Assembly (NCBI GenBank): GCA_013204185.1
Contig: JABMOI010000219.1
Location: 1-37,678 of the forward strand
Source of the DNA: a bacterium
Lineage (GTDB): Bacteria > Bacteroidota > Rhodothermia > Rhodothermales > UBA10348
Direction: 5' to 3'
DNA length: 37,678 bases
Each line of letters opens with the position of its first letter. The first letter of the stretch is position 1. A program made the position numbers and the translations under genes. Shown here piece after piece: positions 24,075 through 32,502 of the stretch. Below the pieces are notes generated by a model. It did not search any database. It was not told the origin of the DNA and saw only the letters and a list, made by a program, of their open reading frames with translations.

Positions 24075-26492
24075 TTAGTCGCGATTTGGACTTGATCTGA
24101 GGTCGAGCGGATAATACTCAAAGGCTACGTACTTCCCGATGTGCGAATCGTAATTATTGGAAAACGGATTTCCACTTTGACCGCCCGGATAGACACCAAA
24201 GGCCGTCGGAGGTGTGGTCGAGAAATCGGCAACAACACGCCAAGAGGCGCTAAAGTAAACAGGATTGGACATGGCTGGGCTAAGCGTCTCAGCGTACCCG
24301 GGAAACGGGTACGGCCCCTTCCATAATGGCTTAAGGGCTTCAGAGCGCGTTATATGCCGTATAACAAGTGAATGGTCTTCGCCGTACGGCTTCAAACTAA
24401 ATTGGTCTGCTTCCCACCGAGCACCGGCGTTATCGATTGCTTCTGTCAGCACATCTTGCAGCGTCTCAACTTTAGGTGTTTCTGCATGGTCAAACCAGCG
24501 CGCATCGCCATCCGCGATCAGATCTAAAATCCGAATTTGCTTAGGTTCTACGCGGCCTTCAAACACATCCTCATCCCACGTCAACTTTGTTAACTCATCC
24601 ATGAACCACCCAAACAACCGAGCCTGGGTCGATTCAAGGTCCATACTCCCGTCGAAGTCCTGAATTTCAGACCGGAAGCGTTCGCCAGCCTCTATCAATT
24701 CATAAACATCTCTGATTAGCGGCAGAAATAACCCGGCCTGAACAGCGACGACATCTGCCTGATAACTTTTGAGATCGTCAGCGCTATGTTTGTCCTTGCC
24801 AGACAACAAGTTATAGATTCGGATGGAACGATAAACTGACCTCCAGTCCGAGTCCAGGTAATACGGATACCCCTCCGGAGCCGGACGTTGGTTTGTTGAT
24901 GTCAAGAAACCCCTGGCAGGACTTATGGCATGAGGCAGCTCATCAAATGGGATTCTACCAACCCAGGCGGTACTCGAAGTCGTGCCGTCTTGGACGCCAA
25001 ACGCATTTCCCTGCGCTCGAATAGGCATATACCCCGTGGATCGGATGGCTATAACACTGTCCGAACCAGCATAGAGAATGTTCTGCATAGGATAGTCCCA
25101 TCTGCGAATTGCCTGTTCGAACGAGGAGTAATCTGTTGCGCGGTTCATATCCCAAACGGCAGCAAAAGTGGTCCCGAACTCATGTCCGACCCATTTTATG
25201 GCGTAGTCTCCAGATTCGCCTGAAAGTACAGGGCCCAAATGGGTGGTGAAGCGCGTATCAACGACCTGTCCCCCGTCCTTGACACGCATGGTGTCCTGCA
25301 CAACGGTAAGCGGGATCCATTGACCATCGTACAAATATGCGTCTCGCGCGTCATTAAGCTTCAACCGATAGGTATCTAATTGATCTGACCCGGTGTTCGT
25401 GAAGGCCCAAGCTGTTGTGGGAGTTATTCCCTCAACGATTCCAGGCACCGACGGAAACGTAACGCCGTACACATTCGCAGTTGGCGTGACGAGATGCGCT
25501 TCGTACCAAATAGCAGGGAGAGACAATCCTAAATGCATATCGCCCGCTAGGATGGGCATGCCGGATGCCGACTTCGAACCATCTACGGCCCAGTTATTCG
25601 ACCCTTTCCCGTCGAAAAAGCCTTCAGCTAAGTCAGGTGTTTGATTAAAAGTTGCTGATTCCGACAACAAAGCAACGTTCTCGTTCCTCAGGCCAGGCTG
25701 CACATCTGAATCAGATTTCGGACGAGTGCCAGAGGCTTCGCTCATGGAACTTGGCCAGTGTCGTTCCTCTGGAAGTATGATGGTTTTTTCTAACCTTCCG
25801 AACTGAGGATAAAGAGCCTCGAAATCCATTTCGCCCAACGCCTTTTTTAGGGCATCCATCTGCACATCCTGGTTCTGAAAGCTCAAGTCGTACGTCATGA
25901 AGGCTAGGAGCGCCATGGTATACGAAGCTTTAAAGTGCGTAGGAGGCGTAGAACCCAGAATCTTGTATTCTAGCGGAATATCCGAAGGGCTCATGGTTCG
26001 CAGATACGCATCGACGCCCATTCCGTACCACTGGACGGCTTCATACTCGCGAGGTAATTCGTCCGGAAGAAGCGCGCTGTTCCTATTCACCGCGTCCGTA
26101 ATGCCATTCCGTCTAAAAAAGCGATCCGTGCTTAGCGCCGATGCTCCGAGGAGTTCTGAAAGAGTACCCGTGGCTGCACGGTGAATAAAATCCATCTGGA
26201 ATAGCCGGTCCTGAGCAACCAAATACCCTAGGGCAATGATGGCATCTTGATCCGATGAAGCAAATATGTGCGGCACCCCCCGCTCATCGAACTCGACTTC
26301 AGCTGCTTCGAGCATGCCGTCTAATTTCAGCGGTCCAGAAATATGGTGCTTCGCTGACCGAGCCGTTCCCCAGACGCCATCTAATGGATCCAACACAGGA
26401 CCAAGTTTGAGCGCGCCTCCAATTGGAAAATGAAGGCCCCAGAGCAAGAGGGCTAGCACGCTGACTCGCAGCAGAATTGAAAAATAACGCAT
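24075..26492 (-). CDS. Penicillin acylase family N-terminal-nucleophile amidase
   Basis: Exported amidase of 805 residues. An N-terminal hydrophobic segment (about 5-27) serves as signal or anchor. The alpha-chain region has VPHIFA and DLVAQ-like LVAQDRLFQMDFIHRAATG. The autocatalytic nucleophile is probably S298 in GKGSNNWAV, with GDMHLGLSLPAIWYE following and FTNTGSDQLDTY further on. Family substrates include beta-lactams, acyl-homoserine lactones and N-acyl amino acids; none can be chosen here. It follows the ParA-like gene by 11 nt and precedes the transporter by 42 bp on the same strand, suggesting one operon. Quorum-signal quenching is one possible role but is not shown. Confidence 0.93.
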   Translation of the reverse strand: MRYFSILLRVSVLALLLWGLHFPIGGALKLGPVLDPLDGVWGTARSAKHHISGPLKLDGMLEAAEVEFDERGVPHIFASSDQDAIIALGYLVAQDRLFQMDFIHRAATGTLSELLGASALSTDRFFRRNGITDAVNRNSALLPDELPREYEAVQWYGMGVDAYLRTMSPSDIPLEYKILGSTPPTHFKASYTMALLAFMTYDLSFQNQDVQMDALKKALGEMDFEALYPQFGRLEKTIILPEERHWPSSMSEASGTRPKSDSDVQPGLRNENVALLSESATFNQTPDLAEGFFDGKGSNNWAVDGSKSASGMPILAGDMHLGLSLPAIWYEAHLVTPTANVYGVTFPSVPGIVEGITPTTAWAFTNTGSDQLDTYRLKLNDARDAYLYDGQWIPLTVVQDTMRVKDGGQVVDTRFTTHLGPVLSGESGDYAIKWVGHEFGTTFAAVWDMNRATDYSSFEQAIRRWDYPMQNILYAGSDSVIAIRSTGYMPIRAQGNAFGVQDGTTSSTAWVGRIPFDELPHAISPARGFLTSTNQRPAPEGYPYYLDSDWRSVYRSIRIYNLLSGKDKHSADDLKSYQADVVAVQAGLFLPLIRDVYELIEAGERFRSEIQDFDGSMDLESTQARLFGWFMDELTKLTWDEDVFEGRVEPKQIRILDLIADGDARWFDHAETPKVETLQDVLTEAIDNAGARWEADQFSLKPYGEDHSLVIRHITRSEALKPLWKGPYPFPGYAETLSPAMSNPVYFSASWRVVADFSTTPPTAFGVYPGGQSGNPFSNNYDSHIGKYVAFEYYPLDLRSSPNRD

Positions 26493-26503
26493 TCAGGAAC
26501 CGT

Positions 26504-27310
26504 TCATGAATAAAGAGGACCCGCATGGGATGAAGGACCCGATACCTGGCTTTCTTCAAGATTAAAATAGCTGATCACTTCGTCTGCCAGGTTAGCATAG
26601 TCAATGGCTCCCCTTGCGGTTGGGTTAGAATCGTACACCGTTCGACCGTCGCGTGAGGATACGGAAAGCGTCGTGCATGTTCTAATGATGCCATTCAAAA
26701 CGTCTTCGCCATACTTTTCTCTCAGGTACTTCCGATAAGCCAAGTGATTCCGCTTTCGCCCATCGACCATCGTAAACAAAAATCGGCATACAGTTAGGCC
26801 TGGATTCAGCTTCTTCTGGACCATTTTAACCGTTTGGTAGGTCTGTTCCGCTCCAATTACCGGCTGATATTCGGGTAGAACGGGGATGACTACCAGATCG
26901 CTTGCTACCAGCGCGTTCAGGCTGTACACGGTAACCGCCGCGGCAGTATCTAGAACAACTACGTCGTACCCCTTTATTTCGGACTGAATGTACTCTTTAG
27001 CCCAAAGCACGTCCGTGGGCTTTGTCAGCCTTCTCTGCGCGGTAGAAAGCGCGGGAGAAGATGGAATCAGATCAAAAGTAGGCAGTTGGATAATGGGAGG
27101 TTTTACGCCCAATTCCTGCTCAAAGAGCATTAATGAAGATGCAGACACCTCCGGTTCGGGTTGCCCCATCATCCGGGTTAAAAATCCCTGAGGATCTAAA
27201 TCCACAACGAGTACCTTGTATCCGCCCAACGCTAAGGCTGCAGACAAATTGATAGAGGTCGTGGTTTTCCCCGTTCCTCCTTTATGATTACAGACCGTTA
27301 ATGTGATCAT
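26504..27310 (-). CDS. ParA-like (MinD/ParA family) ATPase
   Basis: Deviant-Walker ATPase of 268 residues. The motif KGGTGKTTTS at 10-19 has the signature Lys (K10) and K15, and VVDLDPQG follows at 36-42. The Walker B region reads VVLDTAAA, where the usual DTPP/DCPP prolines are alanines. Such proteins position chromosomes, plasmids or protein clusters on a nucleoid or membrane. No parB, parS-like cluster or partner gene adjoins it. Instead it is the first gene of a unit with the acylase, transporter and phosphatase. It is divergent from lnt with 64 bp between. An orphan positioning role or simple genomic proximity are both possible. Confidence 0.92.
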   Translation of the reverse strand: MITLTVCNHKGGTGKTTTSINLSAALALGGYKVLVVDLDPQGFLTRMMGQPEPEVSASSLMLFEQELGVKPPIIQLPTFDLIPSSPALSTAQRRLTKPTDVLWAKEYIQSEIKGYDVVVLDTAAAVTVYSLNALVASDLVVIPVLPEYQPVIGAEQTYQTVKMVQKKLNPGLTVCRFLFTMVDGRKRNHLAYRKYLREKYGEDVLNGIIRTCTTLSVSSRDGRTVYDSNPTARGAIDYANLADEVISYFNLEESQVSGPSSHAGPLYS

Positions 27311-27374
27311 TGTGTAGTTTATGGGTGATGGCTGGACACACCCAGCTTGGAGCGGAAGTTATGGTCAACCCTGA

Positions 27375-28904
27375 GTGCAGTCAAATTCCTTGTCGTTCAA
27401 TTTCGTAAATCTGATTAAAAGATATCCCCGATTGCGCTTTTTCGGCTGCATCGTAGGCGGGCTTCTGTTCGGATTGAGCTGGCCACCAATTGGCATTTGG
27501 ATCTTCGCCTTGACCATGCCAGCGGTCTTGTTTCTTGCCATTTCAAGCCAAGACCTCCGTACGCGATTTATACTGGTCGTCTTATTTTTCTCCGCTGCCT
27601 GGTCTGTTGCCTTCCATTGGAACGCGATGCACCCGGTCGGGGCTACCGCCCTCTCCTCTGTGGTTGCGCTATTTGCCATGATTTGCATTCAAGCTGCATT
27701 CGTAAGCTTGTTATCCTCCAACACGGTTAAAGGCGCTCTGTTTTCGATCCCAGCAATTTGGGGCATGCTTGGAATTGCCCTGTTCGACTGGCTGATGATG
27801 CACGGGCCACTTGCCATGCCCGGTACTATGTTGGGGCTTTCGGTATCGGATTCCGTCCTAGCTGATATGTGGGTCCCTATTGCCGGTTCGTTTTCGCTCA
27901 CGCTTGTCGTGCTAACGGTAAACGGAATCTTGGTCGCTAGCGTGTTAAAAAGGCGCATCCATGTTGCTAGCGTTGTCTTGGGCATTCTTCTGGTAGGCAT
28001 TCCATGGCTGGGTGCCTCAGAGCCGCTGGGTACTTCGTCCGCGCGTTTAAATATTACGGCCATTCAACCGGGCATTCCCCCCTCAGAGTGGGCCGAGGTG
28101 TCGGATTCAAGCAAAACAATCCGCCTGGGGGCGCTCCTAACCGGAGCTTATGAGGAATTCCCACATTCAGGTGTGTTTGTATTCCCTGAAACGAGTCTGC
28201 CAATTGCGGATTCTACTTTGCTGCGCCAATCTGTTCTGAAATGGGCTAGCAAATTCAATGCGAGCGTAATCGCTGGAGGTATCGAATCAGATGATTCGGG
28301 TGCGTTTTTCAATGTTGTGGTCGGGGCTGACGGTTCTCCAAATTCATTTTTGTACCGGAAACGACGGCTCGTGCCGTTCGTCGAGGCGGTTCCGTTTGGC
28401 GAGTACCTACCTTTTTCAGATAGATTCCGCTTGGACTCGGGCGGCGTTACTTCTTATGGCGAAGGGTCCATTTTGACACCTTACGATTTAGGAGGGACCC
28501 TCGTAGGCACACTGATATGTTTTGAGAGTTTCTTTCCTAGCGACGCCCGCATCTTGAGCCGGAATGGAGCAGACCTGATTGTAGTTCCAACTCAAGATGG
28601 GTGGTGGAACAGCCAAACCGCACGGGCTCAACATGTGGCCTACACAAGGTTGTTGGCGTTGGCCGCAGGAATTCCGGTAGTTCAAGCGGCGGTCGATGGC
28701 GAAACAGCCATATTCAGTGCTCAAGGCACTGTAGCTGCAAAAAGCCATGGCAACAATCTCGAATATGTGCATGCGGAAATCCCTTTGGCGAAGGTTGAAA
28801 CCATGTACCTCCAACTTGGTGATTCTCCATCAAATGTTATCCTCATTTGCCTCTTATTGATCTATCTTATAGCATACTCGTCCTCTAAAAACCGACGTAA
28901 TTAG
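27375..28904 (+). CDS. lnt: Apolipoprotein N-acyltransferase
   Basis: Inner-membrane enzyme that adds the third acyl chain to bacterial lipoproteins. The 509 residues have about seven hydrophobic helices before residue 215, then a nitrilase-like periplasmic domain, then a C-terminal helix. The catalytic triad is visible as E272 (FPETSLPI), K329 (YRKRRLVPF) and C382 (TLICFESFFP). The start is GTG at 27375; an ATG at 27361 is in another frame. A full triacylation step fits a Gram-negative envelope and the lipoproteins in this window. The gene is followed closely by maf and is divergent from the ParA-like gene. Confidence 0.95.
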   Translation: MQSNSLSFNFVNLIKRYPRLRFFGCIVGGLLFGLSWPPIGIWIFALTMPAVLFLAISSQDLRTRFILVVLFFSAAWSVAFHWNAMHPVGATALSSVVALFAMICIQAAFVSLLSSNTVKGALFSIPAIWGMLGIALFDWLMMHGPLAMPGTMLGLSVSDSVLADMWVPIAGSFSLTLVVLTVNGILVASVLKRRIHVASVVLGILLVGIPWLGASEPLGTSSARLNITAIQPGIPPSEWAEVSDSSKTIRLGALLTGAYEEFPHSGVFVFPETSLPIADSTLLRQSVLKWASKFNASVIAGGIESDDSGAFFNVVVGADGSPNSFLYRKRRLVPFVEAVPFGEYLPFSDRFRLDSGGVTSYGEGSILTPYDLGGTLVGTLICFESFFPSDARILSRNGADLIVVPTQDGWWNSQTARAQHVAYTRLLALAAGIPVVQAAVDGETAIFSAQGTVAAKSHGNNLEYVHAEIPLAKVETMYLQLGDSPSNVILICLLLIYLIAYSSSKNRRN

Positions 28905-28913
28905 TTGCCACCC

Positions 28914-29501
28914 ATGCTGTTAACGGTTCCTCTTATTTTAGCCTCCAGCTCTCCGCGCAGAAAAGATTTGCTTACTGCAACTGGATTCTCTTTCGAAGTC
29001 CTCCCGGCAGACGTGAATGAAGATGCGGTGCCCGGCGAGTCGGTTATTCAGATGGTTGAACGATTAGCGATTTTAAAAGCGAACACGGTGTCCAGCGCGC
29101 ACTCCAATTCGTTGGTTTTGGGTTCCGATACTACGGTAGAGCTGTCAGGCAGGGTGCTAGGGAAACCAGAAACTCCTAATCATGCCGTAGAAATGCTCAA
29201 TCAGTTAAGTGGCCGGCGGCATATTGTTCACACGAGCCTAGCTCTATCTCATCGCGATTCTAACCGGCTATTTAGCTGTGTGGAGTCTACAGAAGTCGAA
29301 TTCGCAGTTTTGAGCGAAAAAGAAATTCAGCGATACGTAGACACGGGTTCTCCGATGGACAAGGCCGGCGCTTATGGAATTCAAGACGAAGGAGCCTTTT
29401 TTGTAAAAGGGGTTACTGGGGACTTTTATACCGTTATGGGGTTGCCTCTTCACCGTCTATACGGTCTATTGAAAACAAGATTTCCGGACTTCTTAGCTTA
29501 A
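28914..29501 (+). CDS. maf: Maf-family nucleotide pyrophosphatase
   Basis: House-cleaning NTP pyrophosphatase that acts on non-canonical or methylated nucleotides. With the ATG at 28914 it has 195 residues. A TTG at 28905 right after the lnt stop would add three residues, but the ATG start MLLTVPLILASSSPRRKDLL fits the family best. The signature ASSSPRRKDLL is followed by VLGSDTTV (metal-binding Asp), GKPxxxxxA-like sequence with SGRRHIVHTS, and KAGAYGIQ near the end. It is in an operon with lnt upstream and the amidotransferase 45 bp downstream. Which nucleotides it prefers cannot be read. Confidence 0.94.
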   Translation: MLLTVPLILASSSPRRKDLLTATGFSFEVLPADVNEDAVPGESVIQMVERLAILKANTVSSAHSNSLVLGSDTTVELSGRVLGKPETPNHAVEMLNQLSGRRHIVHTSLALSHRDSNRLFSCVESTEVEFAVLSEKEIQRYVDTGSPMDKAGAYGIQDEGAFFVKGVTGDFYTVMGLPLHRLYGLLKTRFPDFLA

Positions 29502-29546
29502 CCCACGCGCTTTGCCAATTAGTCCTCCTTCAATTTTAGGGTTCTC

Positions 29547-30314
29547 ATGTCTTCTGCTCCTTCGCCAGACCACGCTTCACTTAGCATCTTGTTACTCCAA
29601 GCCCGAAACGGCCAGGATATGGAACTCCAAGAACAAGCCTGTTTTTTGGAACGCTGTCAATTGGAGCGGAGTCAGTTGCATTCACTAAACCTGGCTCGAA
29701 CGGACAGTTTACCGGACATCACCGATCTTTTTAAAGGATACGATGCGTTTTTTATTGGAGGAGCAGGCGAATATTCAGCCGTAGAGAATTATGATTGGAT
29801 GCCGTTTGCACTCGAAACCGTTCAAGTTGCCCACGACATAAATTTGCCAACCTTTGGAAGCTGTTGGGGGCATCAGCTCATTGCTAGAGCGCTCGGCGGA
29901 GAAGTGATACACGATGCAGATCGAGCTGAGATGGGCTGCCACCATGTCGAGCTAACCGATGCAGGTCAACAAGATGAACTCTTTAAAGACTTCCCTGCTT
30001 CTTTTATGGCAAACATGGGGCATCACGATCGAGTAAGCATCTTGCCTGAAAATGGAATTGAGTTGGCATTCAACCAAACTCAACCGAATGAAGCATTTAG
30101 AATACGTGATAAGCCCATTTTCGGTACTCAGTTTCACAGCGAACTAAATGCACATAGAGAACGAGAGCGGCTCATCCGCTACCGTGCATTTTACGCTGAA
30201 CAGCTCCACACCGAAGAGCTTTTTCAGCAAATAATGCACGGATTGCAAGAAACCACCGATGTGGATCACCTCTTGTCAAACTTCATTAAGAAATTTGTAG
30301 CTCCTCGGCATTAA
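29547..30314 (+). CDS. Class I glutamine amidotransferase-like protein
   Basis: Stand-alone GATase1 protein of 255 residues, related to the GMP-synthase amidotransferase domain. The catalytic triad is complete: C106 in GSCWGHQ, and H197 and E199 in GTQFHSEL. Homologues of this stand-alone type include putrescine-degradation gamma-glutamyl hydrolase (PuuD-like) proteins and unassigned GATases. The substrate is unknown, and no synthase domain or gene adjoins it. It is the third gene after lnt and maf, 45 bp downstream of maf. Its stop codon overlaps the convergent nitroreductase gene by 4 nt. Confidence 0.9.
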   Translation: MSSAPSPDHASLSILLLQARNGQDMELQEQACFLERCQLERSQLHSLNLARTDSLPDITDLFKGYDAFFIGGAGEYSAVENYDWMPFALETVQVAHDINLPTFGSCWGHQLIARALGGEVIHDADRAEMGCHHVELTDAGQQDELFKDFPASFMANMGHHDRVSILPENGIELAFNQTQPNEAFRIRDKPIFGTQFHSELNAHRERERLIRYRAFYAEQLHTEELFQQIMHGLQETTDVDHLLSNFIKKFVAPRH

Positions 30315-31339
30315 CGAGAAAAGCCTGGGTGTAACATCACATCTACAAGTGCCCTTCTTGGGGTCAAAGGTGCGCGTTCGGCAAAACCCAAGCGTAACAA
30401 AACTTGTGCTGTCCAGTCCGTTTTTAGTATGGCTTCGATTCTGAGCCGAATCTCTTGGATCTGAAGAGGATGAATAATAATCGCTGCGTTTAAACCGCGT
30501 TTCCCAGCTTCAATCAAAATAATTGACATTTCAAACCCGGACCGAAGCCAATTTAGCGGCCTATTTGATGGTGAAACAACAACGGCAACTCTTGAGATAC
30601 TGCCCATTTTGTTTTCCAGCAAGTTTCCTGGAGACCATATTTCTTGAATGGATGCAGTTCTGTTTGCCAGTTCTGGTATTCCATCCCTTGATCTGTTCCG
30701 CAATGGATGTGTCCAGGAAGCGTTTTCTCTCACGTAGTGTTTGTCGGTAAGCCGCTCAGTCTCGGCGTCTCCTATGGCTCGAAGCACATCCACTTCGTCC
30801 TGAACTGAGTCGATAAGCCTGACGCTTGCTTCACCAGAGACTGTACGTTCCTCAATAAACTGCATATCCGATGGCCTCAACAATCGATCTTGAAATCCAT
30901 TCCGAACCGTTTTCCTAGATCGAATGGCATTTAGAGTACCCATCCAGTCAGTTTCGAGAGCAATTTCCCCGACTACTGCAATTCTAGCAACCAAGTCAGG
31001 TTCTGAAGGATCGGGCAGAAACGAGAGATTGTGAATCAATCCAACCGCCTCCAATGCCGTTGATAGGGTCCCACTTGCAGCCCCACAACTAATCAAAAGG
31101 CCCCGATCTTCAGGGTCAATAACTGGTAAAGCTCTACTTCTGTCAGCCAATATATCTACCGAGTCACCATTGACTCGAAAAAGCCAGGGCTGTGTATTGT
31201 GAGTAGAAGGTGCTAAAACTGCATAGTTTATCAAGTACTTCAGGCGTTCACTGATTGGCGCAGCTCTGTCATAATCCTGAGGACGGACGTCCCTAGGGCT
31301 TTGAGAAGTAGCCAAAATACCGGCTGGACGTTGGTTCAT
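30311..31339 (-). CDS. Acg-like nitroreductase-family protein
   Basis: Flavin-fold protein of 342 residues similar to the Acg (Rv2032-like) branch of the nitroreductase superfamily. LAPSTHNTQPWLFRV near 37-51 is the FMN phosphate-contact signature, and RSRALPVIDPEDRGLLISCGAA follows as in that branch. Acg-type proteins can sequester FMN rather than act as reductases, so enzymatic activity is open. It is transcribed alone. Its 3' end overlaps the convergent amidotransferase gene by 4 nt, and its 5' side faces the tonB terminator at 31472-31504. In some species Acg genes respond to hypoxia, and the FixL-like kinase a few kilobases away makes that worth testing. Confidence 0.88.
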   Translation of the reverse strand: MNQRPAGILATSQSPRDVRPQDYDRAAPISERLKYLINYAVLAPSTHNTQPWLFRVNGDSVDILADRSRALPVIDPEDRGLLISCGAASGTLSTALEAVGLIHNLSFLPDPSEPDLVARIAVVGEIALETDWMGTLNAIRSRKTVRNGFQDRLLRPSDMQFIEERTVSGEASVRLIDSVQDEVDVLRAIGDAETERLTDKHYVRENASWTHPLRNRSRDGIPELANRTASIQEIWSPGNLLENKMGSISRVAVVVSPSNRPLNWLRSGFEMSIILIEAGKRGLNAAIIIHPLQIQEIRLRIEAILKTDWTAQVLLRLGFAERAPLTPRRALVDVMLHPGFSR

Positions 31340-31471
31340 TTCGATTCCAATATCATCAGTCTACCGCTTGGGTTTGTGAACAGCAGTAAGAAAACGTTGC
31401 GACAGGGCATAAAATGACCGACTTTGTTCCTCACAGTCTGTAGGGAATAACCTTACCACCTGTGATTAAAC

Positions 31472-31504
31472 AAAAAAGTGACGGGGCCCAGCAAGCCCCG
31501 TCAC
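31472..31504 (-). terminator. Strong rho-independent terminator after tonB
   Basis: On the minus strand GTGACGGGGC (31495-31504) and GCCCCGTCAC (31478-31487) form a perfect 10-bp stem with a 7-nt loop, followed by TTTTTT (31472-31477). It sits about 80 nt past the tonB stop. It is the clearest terminator in the window. Confidence 0.93.
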
Positions 31505-31584
31505 AGGTTGATCCGTCCAAGCCACATTCCAGTATGCGGCTGCATCCAGATAGGGCGGGTCAAGATCAAAATCAGTATTACACG

Positions 31585-32334
31585 TTATTTGTTAGCGTCG
31601 CGAAGTCTAAAGCGGATCGGTATGGCGAGTCGTACCTGAACGGGCTTTCCTCTTTGTTTTCCAGGATTAAAACGTAATTGCATCACGGCTTTAATGGCAG
31701 CTTCGTCAAGAACCTGACCACCTGAGCGAACCGCTTCTGGAAGCGTTGGAACTCCTTGCTGGTTGACTACCACCTGAATAACAACAAGCCCTTCGATGCC
31801 CGCTTGACGAGCTATTTCAGGATATTCCAGGTACTCGTACACCTTTTGAGAGCCGCCAATGATCTCGGGCATTTGCTCCACTACGACGAATATCTCGATG
31901 TCGTCCTCTACTTCGTCCGATTTAGCAGGAGTTGGCGGCGGCGGAGGTATGTCGGAAACATCGGCTTCAAGATCTAGTGTGGCGTCCAAATCTAAATCGA
32001 CGTCATCAAAGACAATGTCGTCGGGGACTTCGACTGGAACAGGAGGTCTTGGAGGTGGCGGTGGTTTCTGCTCTTGCAATGTTTGTTCTATCTGTTCCAT
32101 CTGAACGACTTCTTGTGAGAACAAATCAAATTCGTCCCCTGAGTCATTTACCTGCATGTTCATTCTGAACAGCAAAGACAGAGAACCAAGTGAAAGCACT
32201 AAACCCGCCAGAATGGTCATCCGGTAGTGTTTTTTAACATCTTTGCCCGGACCTTTTTTTGGACGCCGAGGATTGTCGATCAAGCGCTGGAGTAAGTCGG
32301 AAGAAGGAGGTTGAGAAGAATTGCTGGTCTTCAT
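31585..32334 (-). CDS. tonB: Energy transducer TonB
   Basis: Passes inner-membrane proton-motive force to outer-membrane receptors. The 249 residues have a basic cytoplasmic N terminus, one transmembrane helix (about 38-56), and an acidic, proline-rich periplasmic linker with KPPPPPRPPVPVEVP and IPPPPPTPAK. The C-terminal TonB domain (about 165-246) contains YPEIARQAGIEGLVVIQVVV and LRFNPGKQRGKPVQVRLAIP. The N-terminal cytoplasmic tail of about 37 residues is longer than usual. No exbB/exbD is adjacent, so the motor must come from elsewhere. A TATACT box and an inverted repeat lie upstream at 32377-32405, and a strong terminator follows, so it is monocistronic. Confidence 0.95.
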   Translation of the reverse strand: MKTSNSSQPPSSDLLQRLIDNPRRPKKGPGKDVKKHYRMTILAGLVLSLGSLSLLFRMNMQVNDSGDEFDLFSQEVVQMEQIEQTLQEQKPPPPPRPPVPVEVPDDIVFDDVDLDLDATLDLEADVSDIPPPPPTPAKSDEVEDDIEIFVVVEQMPEIIGGSQKVYEYLEYPEIARQAGIEGLVVIQVVVNQQGVPTLPEAVRSGGQVLDEAAIKAVMQLRFNPGKQRGKPVQVRLAIPIRFRLRDANK

Positions 32335-32376
32335 AGCTGCCCCACAATATGCTGGATAAAATCTGGATCTGAGTAA

Positions 32377-32405
32377 AGTATACTCCGATCCGAATTTGAT
32401 CGGGG
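32377..32405 (-). promoter_or_regulatory. Candidate tonB promoter with operator-like inverted repeat
   Basis: On the minus strand a TATACT box (32377-32382) lies about 40 bp before the tonB ATG. Directly upstream, where a -35 element would sit, is an inverted repeat CCGATC-N7-GATCGG (8 pairs when flanks and one G-T are counted, 32383-32405). An activator or repressor site is possible. Confidence 0.4.
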
Positions 32406-32472
32406 ACAGGCTTATTCACTCCTGGTTGTAGGTCCTGATGTGCTGCAAACGTAAGTGGTCAGTCCAACATGC

Positions 32473-32493
32473 TTGTAGGATCTGTCCCTACAA
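32473..32493. other. Hairpin in the space after the response regulator gene
   Basis: TTGTAGG (32473-32479) and CCTACAA (32487-32493) form a perfect 7-bp stem with a 7-nt loop, 10 nt past the regulator stop. No T-tract follows on the minus strand, so it may be a weak terminator or an RNA 3' end stabiliser. Confidence 0.35.
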
Positions 32494-32502
32494 TTTCGAC
32501 TT

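Noticed and set aside
27325-27345. 5-bp inverted repeat GCTGG-N6-CCAGC between the ParA-like gene and lnt
   Set aside because: Too short to separate from chance, and there is no ParB gene or repeated copies to suggest parS.
31859-32104. Glycine/serine-rich plus-strand frame
   Set aside because: It is the complement of the proline-rich and acidic linker of tonB, which explains the composition.
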